A stretch of 43,006 nt of DNA from Dehalobacterium sp040766325 (lineage in GTDB: Bacteria > Bacillota > Dehalobacteriia > Dehalobacteriales > Dehalobacteriaceae), in NCBI GenBank assembly GCA_040766325.1, contig JAXGQR010000017.1, positions 1-43,006 of the forward strand. Direction: 5' to 3'. The notes beneath the pieces were generated by a model. The model had not been told where the DNA came from. It was given only the letters and a program-made list of their open reading frames with translations, and ran no database searches. The translations under genes were made by a program, and so were the position numbers. Positions 9,390 through 16,476 of the stretch are shown piece by piece. Within the stretch, counting starts at the first letter, position 1, and the number at the start of each line of letters is the position of its first letter.

Positions 9390-9891
9390 TGGTTTTAGGT
9401 TTTGTTCTATTCTGGGTTGCTTGTGCTTTGGTGTATAATACAGCCAGTGCTTTTGGAAAAGTAGATGGTAAAGAAACCGGCCCTGTAAATGTGATTATAG
9501 GTAGTCTTGTGGTATTTATTGTTCTTGGCGGCATCGTCACGGATATGTTTGGACAGGGTGCTTCGGTGGGCTGCTCTGTGGTTCTGCTTTTTTTGCATTT
9601 AACTTTTGTGTTTTTGAATTAGCAGTTTAAGGGGCACGGATGGTCGAGGCCCTGATGGTATAGCTTGTTTGTTAGTAGTTTTGTCGCCCATTGCAGTTTA
9701 TCAAGCTACCATGGCAGGAGATATAAAATTAGCTTTGATGTGGGTTTCAGTGGGGCATCCTGTTCTTATTTTGGCTGGTGTACGCTTTGGGCATGACCCA
9801 GATTGCGCGATTTGTTAGATGGTATCAATTATTTTGCTTAATTGTTACTATTTATATCCCCGGGGTTGTTTTGTTAAATAATATCTGGTAA
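9389..9891 (+). pseudogene. AmiS/UreI-family urea/amide channel (frameshifted)
   Basis: The clean start (77 residues) begins MVLGFVLFWVACALVYNT and carries GKVDGKETGPVN after the first membrane span, the signature area of UreI and AmiS channels (KVDxKxxxxxN). Later frames give TDGRGLDGIACLLVVLSP, then ALMWVSVG, LFWLVYALGMTQIARFVRWYQ and a final span ending IPGVVLLNNIW before TAA 9889. This is the usual order and spacing of the six-span channel family, broken by about three indels at roughly 9590-9650 and 9757. Such channels pass urea, short-chain amides or similar small neutral solutes. Overlap with the activator stop places it in the methyltransferase operon, hinting that the methyl substrate is a small neutral amide-like molecule (inference). 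Confidence 0.65.
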
Positions 9892-9923
9892 CATCAAAAT
9901 TTAATCATTAAAGTATATCCTTT

Positions 9924-9957
9924 AATTCAGATGGAGAATTATTACTCCATCTGAATT
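9924..9957. terminator. Hairpin terminator, possibly bidirectional
   Basis: A 13-bp perfect stem, AATTCAGATGGAG (9924-9936) and CTCCATCTGAATT (9945-9957), just after the channel gene. T runs are weak on both sides. Confidence 0.5.
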
Positions 9958-10144
9958 CAATTTATCACCCTTACCATCTGATATAATGTTTGTTTTAGAA
10001 TATTTAACGTCTATCGTTTCCATAAGTTTTCTAAAACAACGATTAAGCCCTTATAATTGTGTAAAAAGAAAATGAGCCACAAACTCATATCCTCGGTTAA
10101 AATATAAGTGACAAGCAAATACCAAACCGAGGAGGATGAAATCC

Positions 10145-11348
10145 ATGGCTCAGTTTAATATTACCCTAACCGAAGAAGAATTGCACGGATTTTTTATGAG
10201 TAACGGACGAGATGCAGCCATAGCAAAACTGATGGAAAAAATCTTTAATGAGGTCCCGGGGTCCAATTGAACAGCTATGTGCTGAACTTACAAGGAGAGA
10301 ACTGACCAACGAAAGGCATATCGCAATGGCAGTTATGAGCGTGAACTAGTTACACGGGTTGGAACATTGAATTTACGTATTCCTCGCCACCGAAACGGCG
10401 AATTCAGCACCGAACTCTTTGAACGTTACTAACGGAGCGAACAGGCACTGATGCTGGCAAATGATGGAAATGGTGGTTAATGGCGTTCCCTACCCGGAAG
10501 GTGGAAACTATCACCGAAGAACTCTGGGTGGCAAGAAGTTTTCTAAATCAACCGTTTCAGCCCTTTGTCAAAGACTGGATCCCATGGTTAATGACTTTCG
10601 AACAAGACCGCTGGAAAGCCACTATCCATTTATAATAGTCGATGCTCTTTATCTCAAAGCACGCATTAATAACAGGGTGCAATCTAGAGGCTTACTCATC
10701 TCTATTGGCGTTAACGAAGAAGGTAACTGCAGTTATCGGCTTTCAGGTGGCCAATAGCGAATCGAAAGCAGCTGAGCGAGTTTTTTAAATCATTAAAAGA
10801 GCGGGGACTAAAGGATGTACACCTAGTGACTTCCCGATAACGAGAAGGTTTGCAATGCCATCCAGAAACAATTTCATGAGCTACATGGCAAAGATACGTC
10901 AACCCATTTTTCATGTGAACATGCTAGATCAAACACCAAAGCGTAATCTACAAGTAGAAATGAAGGAAGATCTGCGCCGTCTTTACGAAGCCATTGACTG
11001 GAAAGTGCCAAAAGTGTCCGGGATCATATCATAGCCACATAATGAATCCAAAGCGTTCAAAGCGACATCTTTATTGATGAAGCTTTTGACGATATTACCG
11101 CCGTTTTAATCATGCCCCTTAAATACCGTAAAAGACTACGTACAACTAATCGGATAGAACGTCTTAATCAGGAGATACGACGAAGGGAACGGGTCATACG
11201 CATCTTCCCTAATGAGGAGTCAGTAATTCGGCTCATGGGTGCCCTGTTGATGGAACAAAGCGAAAAATGGCAGACAGGGCGAAAATATTTTGAGATGGAT
11301 CTCTATTATCAAGATCATAAAAAATTTAAAGTTACATTTGTTGCTTAG
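10145..11348 (+). mobile_element. IS256-family (Mutator-type) transposase remnant
   Basis: From ATG 10145 the reading MAQFNITLTEEEL stops after about 41 codons. Recognisable pieces then continue in other frames: YRNGSYERELVTRVGTLNLRIPRHR, MEMVVNG, GKKFSKSTVSALCQRL (10461-10757), a central block with LKERGLKDVHLVTS, and the C-terminus YRKRLRTTNRIERLNQEIRRR (11112-11348). This is the order of IS256-family transposases, whose catalytic DDE residues would be in FIIVDALY, VTSD and the NRIERLN region. At least five frame breaks or stops mean it is inactive as given. An 8-bp hairpin (10091-10098 with 10125-10132) covers the ribosome site, a common device that limits transposase translation. The left edge may be near 10050 (TATAATTGTGTAAAAAG); I find no matching right inverted end. 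Confidence 0.8.
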
Positions 11349-11643
11349 AGTCGCATTTATTCCACGGTCCAGGCTGACAGTGAGCCTCTGGCCGCATGGC
11401 TTCCGGCACCACAGGCAGCCCTGTTACGGATGCCTACAGGTTCAAATAATGATTTAAAAGCTTTCATGTGTGCCCAAAAGCTGGCCTTGTGTTTGGTGCT
11501 GCCAGGCCCTCAGCCTACCATGCGGCCCTTCACTGATCAACCCGGCTTTCGCGGCATAAACGCTTACTGATTGGGATATTTAGGAAAGGAGCAGCCTTGA
11601 CCACGAACCGGTTAAAGTGTTACCGAGGAAATTGCTAATTAAT
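11349..11643. other. Unassigned GC-richer stretch next to the IS remnant
   Basis: About 230 bases (11365-11600) have clearly higher G+C than the flanks. A frame without stops on the plus strand (TVQADSEPLAAW... to TGA near 11571) lacks a start and a ribosome site, and the opposite strand is also partly open. I recognise no protein or RNA in it. It may be leftover from another inserted element. Confidence 0.3.
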
Positions 11644-11671
11644 TTGGACTTGACTAAAACAACTATATAAT
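11644..11671 (+). promoter_or_regulatory. Possible sigma-A promoter of the molybdoenzyme operon
   Basis: TTGGAC (11644-11649), a 16-base spacer and TATAAT (11666-11671), about 165 bases before the molybdoenzyme start. The rest of the leader to 11834 shows no gene. No -24/-12 element is visible here, unlike the neighbouring units. Confidence 0.4.
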
Positions 11672-11834
11672 ATCCTTGCGATCGTGTTATAATTAGTTAA
11701 TGCACTCGTGAAATCATATACTTATTTATTTTCATATATAAGTACTTTTGAAAAAGACCATGTATCAAAAGTCCATTAAGCTTGAATTTTAACAATATAA
11801 AGCGATCGGCTAACCAGGAAGAGGAGGCAAAAAT

Positions 11835-14057
11835 GTGACGATTGGAAAGGATATAATATGGCCTTTAAAAGAAGATTTGGATCAATACGCAATTGCAATC
11901 AATGTACCGGTCTGGATAGGCGGAAAAAAGGTGCTTGCAGATAGAGTGGTAAAAACTGCCTGTCCCCATAATTGTTATGATACTTGCGGGATGTTAGTGT
12001 ACGTTAAAGATGAAAAGGTCATAAAAATTGAAGGTGATCCTGATCATCCTATTACCCGGGGACATCTTTGTCTTAAGGGATATGCCAATGTGCAAAAAAT
12101 TAATAGTCCGGACCGAGTTAAATACCCCTTAATGCGGGTTGATGCAAGGGGAAAGGGTAGTTTTAAACGTATTAGCTGGGACGAGGCCTTTGATTATATT
12201 ATTAATAAGCTGAATTATACCAAGCAGAAATATGGTGCTGAATCCCTTGCAGAATATACTTATTCCGGTAATCGGGAACATATGGCCAAAGCCGTCAGCA
12301 AAAGATTTTTGAATCTCTATGGAGCAACTCAAACTGTTGGAAGTTTTTGTGTTCTTTCCGGGTTTTCCGGATCTTATCATACATTAGGTTTTCAGCATAC
12401 CATGTCCCCGGAGATTTGGTCGGAACATGCAGAATTAATTATGCTGGTTGGTCGTAACCCCTCTGCTACTAATCCCCACCTATATCCCTTCTTATATAAA
12501 GCCATGGATCGGGGCGCTAAGCTGATTGTCGTTGATCCTTATGTTACGGCAGTGGCATCTAAAGCAGATTTACATTTGCGTCCCAGGCCTGGCACCGATG
12601 GTGCCATGGCTTTGGGTATGATCCATCATATTATAGAAAACGACTTACATGATATGGAGTTTATTGCTAAATATACCCATGGCTTTGAAGATTTAGAAAA
12701 ATTGGCTCAGGAATGGACATTGGAAAAAACAGCAGAAGTGACTGGAATTCCTTCTGATCAAATTCGAATGGCAGCAGAAATGTACGCTACCCATGAATCC
12801 CATTTAGAATGCGGCTATGGGCAGCAAAGATATAGTAACGGTCATCAGACACAAAGAGCTTTAGCTTGTTTGGCTGCTGTCTGTGGTCATATCGGCAAAA
12901 AAAGCGCTAATTACAACTTTATGGATGCTATGGGGTTTCCTGCATTGTCTGGTTTTGTAGCATGTTCAAAGGTTTCTTCCCCGGAGGGTGCATCCCTAAA
13001 GCCAACCCGAATGATCAATATTGCCTCTTTTCCGATAGCCTTGCATAAAGCAGAGAATCCTCCTATTAAAGCAGTTATTTCCTGGCGTGGCGGACTTATT
13101 TCTCAACAGCCATATGTGGATTATACCATTGAAGCCTTAAAAAATTTAGATCTGTTTGTAGTTATCGAACAATTTATGACAGATGATACTGATTGGGCAG
13201 ATATCGTTTTGCCAGCCTGCCATTTCTTGGAACAATATGGCTTTCATCCTTCCTATTGGCACCATTATAATCAGATCGTTGTACCAGTATGCCAACCTTA
13301 TTATGAAGCGGTGCCGGACATTGAAATTTGGTCGGAATTGGCTCGTCGTATGGGTTTTGAAAAATATTTCTCCCGTAAAACTACCGGGCTGGATTGGATT
13401 CGTACCTTAATTGAATATGAATGTGATGTGGATGCAATGGTGTCGCCGAATGGCCCTGCCTTATTACCGGAGCAATGGTGTCCTACGGTTCCTTATCATG
13501 ATTATGAATTTACGACACCCACGGGGAAAATTGAACTTTATTCGGTCGGGATGGAAGAAAGAGGTAAACAAGTTCCGGGAGATTTTGAACCGGTGCCTCA
13601 TTTTATTGAACCTGATGAAAGTCCGATTAGTACTCCTCAATTGGCTGAGAAATATCCCTTAACAATTATTTCTCAGCACCCGGCTTTTAGAACACACTCT
13701 CAATTTTACAATCTGCCTTGGATTAAAGAAATTGAAGGTCCGGCAAAGGTGTTTATCAATAAGAATGATGCTATTTCTAGGGGTATTAAAGATGGAGATC
13801 TGGTAACCATTTTTAATGATCGGGGTGAATTAGATCACATTCAAGCTAAGATTAGTAATCGAGTGCAACCTGGTGTTGTAGAATTAAGCTCGGGAATGTG
13901 GGTGAAGCTTGGCTGGAGTGTGAATAAATTAACCCCCTTAAGTTATGGAGGACCCAGAGCATTTTTTGACGGGATCATGAATGAGTATCAGCCTTTTTTA
14001 GACGGAAATACTACTGCCTATTTTAATACCTTGGTGGAGATAACAAAAATGGAGTAA
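11835..14057 (+). CDS. Molybdopterin oxidoreductase, DMSO-reductase family catalytic subunit
   Basis: 740 residues from GTG 11835; the nearby ATG 11833 is followed at once by TGA, and GAGGAGG lies just upstream. A [4Fe-4S] site is formed by Cys43, Cys47, Cys51 and Cys79. The molybdopterin domains follow (about 90-590), with the dinucleotide-binding domain near 610-735. The region of the molybdenum ligand reads GSFCVLSGFSG (169-179), so Cys172 or Ser175 is the likely ligand; there is no in-frame TGA and hence no selenocysteine. No twin-arginine signal is seen and the protein has about 40 extra residues before the first Cys, so it is probably cytoplasmic. The gene for its electron-transfer subunit begins 15 bases downstream. 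It belongs to the broad group of DMSO reductases, polysulfide reductases and hydroxylating transferases; the substrate cannot be read from the sequence. Confidence 0.88.
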   Translation: MTIGKDIIWPLKEDLDQYAIAINVPVWIGGKKVLADRVVKTACPHNCYDTCGMLVYVKDEKVIKIEGDPDHPITRGHLCLKGYANVQKINSPDRVKYPLMRVDARGKGSFKRISWDEAFDYIINKLNYTKQKYGAESLAEYTYSGNREHMAKAVSKRFLNLYGATQTVGSFCVLSGFSGSYHTLGFQHTMSPEIWSEHAELIMLVGRNPSATNPHLYPFLYKAMDRGAKLIVVDPYVTAVASKADLHLRPRPGTDGAMALGMIHHIIENDLHDMEFIAKYTHGFEDLEKLAQEWTLEKTAEVTGIPSDQIRMAAEMYATHESHLECGYGQQRYSNGHQTQRALACLAAVCGHIGKKSANYNFMDAMGFPALSGFVACSKVSSPEGASLKPTRMINIASFPIALHKAENPPIKAVISWRGGLISQQPYVDYTIEALKNLDLFVVIEQFMTDDTDWADIVLPACHFLEQYGFHPSYWHHYNQIVVPVCQPYYEAVPDIEIWSELARRMGFEKYFSRKTTGLDWIRTLIEYECDVDAMVSPNGPALLPEQWCPTVPYHDYEFTTPTGKIELYSVGMEERGKQVPGDFEPVPHFIEPDESPISTPQLAEKYPLTIISQHPAFRTHSQFYNLPWIKEIEGPAKVFINKNDAISRGIKDGDLVTIFNDRGELDHIQAKISNRVQPGVVELSSGMWVKLGWSVNKLTPLSYGGPRAFFDGIMNEYQPFLDGNTTAYFNTLVEITKME

Positions 14058-14072
14058 GTCGAGGGAGATAGC

Positions 14073-14603
14073 ATGAATAACAAACAGAAGATCATCTATG
14101 TGGATATGGACCGGTGCATGAATTGCCGTGCTTGTGAAATTGCCTGCAAATTAGAACATAATCTGCCGGTAGGTCCTAAATATATCGAAGTTATTGAGAC
14201 TGAAGTTTCAAAAGATAATAAAGATCGATGTGAGTTTTTACCCTTATCCTGTATGCATTGCGGCAATCCCCCCTGTGCAAAGATTTGTCCTACAAATGCC
14301 ATTAGCAAGCGCCTGGAAGACGGGGTGGTCGTTGTAGATCAAGGTAAATGTATCGGTTGTCGTGTCTGTCTTTGGGCCTGTCCCTTTGGGGTGCCGCAAT
14401 TTAGTATTGAAGGAAAAATGGAAAAATGCAATTTATGTCTGCACTCTCTGAAAGAAGGAGAGCTTCCTGCATGTGTTAGGGCTTGTTGCGGAGAAGCAAT
14501 AAAGGTAGGAACCTTGGAAGAAATAACTGCTTTTGTGCGTGAAAAATATGCTCATTCCAGCCTAAAAAAATTGTCTTATATCAGGGATGTTCATTTCGAC
14601 TAA
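14073..14603 (+). CDS. Four-cluster ferredoxin subunit of the molybdoenzyme (DmsB/HycB-like)
   Basis: 176 residues with sixteen Cys in four groups: CMNCRACEIAC, CMHCGNPPCAKIC, CIGCRVCLWAC and CNLC with CVRAC, which should hold four [4Fe-4S] clusters. This is the standard beta subunit that carries electrons to or from a DMSO-reductase-family catalytic subunit. It starts 15 bases after the catalytic gene with a GAGGGAG ribosome site. No gene for a membrane anchor (DmsC/NrfD-like) follows, so the pair may exchange electrons with a soluble carrier rather than with quinone. Confidence 0.92.
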   Translation: MNNKQKIIYVDMDRCMNCRACEIACKLEHNLPVGPKYIEVIETEVSKDNKDRCEFLPLSCMHCGNPPCAKICPTNAISKRLEDGVVVVDQGKCIGCRVCLWACPFGVPQFSIEGKMEKCNLCLHSLKEGELPACVRACCGEAIKVGTLEEITAFVREKYAHSSLKKLSYIRDVHFD

Positions 14604-14685
14604 ACGGACAAAGTGAAACGGGGTTCTTACGGACGATTAGTGCGTGAATAACTTCGATAAAGAACTTGTCTATGGAGGGAATAAG

Positions 14686-15480
14686 ATGAACAAGAATTAT
14701 GCTCAGGAACATAAAATGGATTATGACATGGCACAGGAGGTTTTTGAAAGACTACTAAAGTTGGACTATCACCCGGTAGCTATTAAATTTTTTAAATCAC
14801 AAGAAGAATTTGATCAATATCCGGCAGAAAAAAGGATGATAGGAAGAGCTACCTTCTGCCAATATACCTCCGCTTCTCGTATGGCCGGCTATATACTGAA
14901 GGGTGGGAAGGAAAACATCTTGTGTGACAATTGTCTCGACATTTTTGGCTATGAAGAGCCTTCGGAAGATGGCATAAAAGCACATCAGAAATATGTGATT
15001 GATTTTGAAAAAGCTAAGCAGGTGGTAGCTGGTAAGCCAAGGTTTTCCTTAGGTGAAATCCACTCTTTTCTTACGGCTCCCCTGGCCAAAACTCCTGTTG
15101 AGCCCGATGTGGTTTTATTTATCTGCAATCCCTTTCAGGCCTACCATATCTTGAATGATTATATCGGTGCCTTTAACATGCATCCTTTGCAATTTAACCA
15201 TACAATTAATTCTGCCGTATGCGGCGGTGCTGTTTGGAGTTTTCTGAATCACAAACCAAACATGAATACCATGTGTTCCGGCAGTTACTCCTCAGGTAAA
15301 ACTGAAAAAGGTGAGGTTAATGTTTTTATACCAGGAGATCAGATTCTCGGTGTAGCCCAACAATTGGTTCGGCGTACGGAATACTCTCAGGGTGCTTCTT
15401 TAACATTTAATGGGAATGAATGGCCTGGTTTGGACGTCTGTACGAAATGTCCCATGATTCGATTCAAGAAAGAAGAATAG
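14686..15480 (+). CDS. DUF169-family protein
   Basis: 264 residues from ATG 14686, set by TGGAGGGA at about 14673; the earlier in-frame GTG at 14644 has no ribosome site. It matches the DUF169 family by its opening (LDYHPVAIKFF), the Cys-containing FCQYTSASRMAG, the N-terminal CDNC pair, AVCGGAVWSF and the C-terminal CTKCPMIRF. The many conserved Cys suggest a metal or redox site, but the function of the family is not known to me. It is the third gene of the molybdoenzyme operon and is followed by a strong hairpin. There is no signal peptide or membrane segment. Confidence 0.8.
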   Translation: MNKNYAQEHKMDYDMAQEVFERLLKLDYHPVAIKFFKSQEEFDQYPAEKRMIGRATFCQYTSASRMAGYILKGGKENILCDNCLDIFGYEEPSEDGIKAHQKYVIDFEKAKQVVAGKPRFSLGEIHSFLTAPLAKTPVEPDVVLFICNPFQAYHILNDYIGAFNMHPLQFNHTINSAVCGGAVWSFLNHKPNMNTMCSGSYSSGKTEKGEVNVFIPGDQILGVAQQLVRRTEYSQGASLTFNGNEWPGLDVCTKCPMIRFKKEE

Positions 15481-15499
15481 TTTCGTAAATAATTAAACT

Positions 15500-15530
15500 A
15501 CAACCCCTGCCGGCAAGTGGCAGGGGTTGT
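15500..15530 (+). terminator. Terminator hairpin after the DUF169 gene
   Basis: A 12-bp perfect GC-rich stem, ACAACCCCTGCC (15500-15511) and GGCAGGGGTTGT (15519-15530), with a 7-base loop. The T run is short (TTTAAT). Confidence 0.75.
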
Positions 15531-15803
15531 TTAATGATTGTGTTGCATATTAGCACAATTTAATTTTTTGTTATTAATAAATATCGCGGATATGATTTGA
15601 AATAAAACACTTATGTATCATATTAAAACACTTTAGTTTAAAAATTTAAAAAAACTTAGATAACCGCAGTTTAGCCAGATAATTATACCATAAAATCTAG
15701 CATATTTGCACTGAAAACTATGATCAAATGTGATAAAAAAATAGCTTTAATGCGAAAAGCCTTGAAACTAACAACTTTTGAGACATATTATACCTTGATT
15801 ATG

Positions 15804-15820
15804 TTGGCATATAATTTGCA
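15804..15820 (+). promoter_or_regulatory. Distal sigma-54 promoter of the glycyl radical enzyme unit
   Basis: TTGGCATATAATTTGCA matches TGGCAC-N5-TTGCA with one change. The AT-rich region 15540-15803 before it holds no visible gene and could contain activator sites. Confidence 0.65.
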
Positions 15821-15973
15821 ACATGTAATTAAACAGAAGTCAATTCTTGAATAAATCATAAAAAAATATTAATATCATGACGAATCTTTTAAACCAAACA
15901 AACCCTTTGTTGATGCAGATTTGGCGGATCATTTACGATTAAATAATAAAAACAAGAACTATTGCTGATAAAG

Positions 15974-15990
15974 TTGGCACGTAACTTGCT
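15974..15990 (+). promoter_or_regulatory. Proximal sigma-54 promoter of the glycyl radical enzyme unit
   Basis: TTGGCACGTAACTTGCT is a full match to TGGCAC-N5-TTGCW. It lies 170 bases downstream of a second -24/-12 element and about 130 bases before the HesB-like gene. Confidence 0.87.
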
Positions 15991-16017
15991 ATATATATTG
16001 TCAAGAAGGTTGGCAAG

Positions 16018-16101
16018 ATGGAATCTACTGTTAGTGAGAATTATAACAAGATGCTGGGTAATAAATTCTTGGAGATGGTATTTTTATTAACACCAGTTTA
16101 A
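16018..16101 (+). CDS. Possible 27-residue leader peptide
   Basis: ATG 16018 opens a short frame (MESTVSENYNKMLGNKFLEM and seven more residues) ending at TAA 16099. A GAAGG ribosome-site-like sequence lies 8 bases before it. It is the first start codon after the proximal sigma-54 promoter. I recognise no family, and it may be chance. Confidence 0.25.
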   Translation: MESTVSENYNKMLGNKFLEMVFLLTPV

Positions 16102-16120
16102 TGAAGGGGAGGTGGTGCAA

Positions 16121-16402
16121 GTGATTGAGGTGACCGATATCGCTTTAAAAAAACTGGCAGAGCAAACCGAAAGACACAAACAGTCTGTGCGACTGGAATT
16201 AATTGTGGACGGGTGTGGATGAAATAGAGGTCCGGAAGTCAGTTTGACGTTAGGTGAGGCAAATGCAAATGATGAAGTAATCGTAATTGGCGGGGTTGAA
16301 TTTATCTTTGATAAAGATCTCAAGGAAAAGGTCACTCCAGTTAAGATTGATTATAGTATGAAACCATGGGAAAGAGGGTTTGTGGTAACCCAGGTCCGGT
16401 AG
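16121..16402 (+). CDS. HesB/IscA-like protein, probable selenoprotein (in-frame TGA at codon 34)
   Basis: GTG 16121, with GGGGAGGTGG just upstream, opens a frame of 94 codons that is interrupted only by TGA at 16220-16222. Read through, the protein is MIEVTDIALKKLAEQ..., then DGCG-U-NRGPEVSL, GGVEFIFDKDL and a tail ending FVVTQVR. This follows the HesB/IscA fold, with the first conserved Cys (GCSG in IscA) as GCGU, a Cys-Gly-Sec redox-like motif. HesB-like selenoproteins are a described bacterial family. After the TGA a small stem, GTCA (16238-16241) and TGAC (16245-16248), presents a GTT loop 19 bases downstream, within the usual window for a bacterial SECIS, though the stem is short. Other broken genes here have indels, whereas this frame is intact on both sides. 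The place before the glycyl radical enzyme suggests a redox or Fe-S role for it (inference). Confidence 0.65.
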
Positions 16403-16476
16403 TAAGCCCTGGTGAAAGGGCATGTAATATACGCTAAGAGTAAATTTAATTAATATTAATAAGGAGGCAATAAAAA

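Noticed and set aside
11833..11838. ATG at 11833 as start of the molybdoenzyme gene
   Set aside because: It is followed at once by TGA; GTG 11835 is in the right frame with the same ribosome site.
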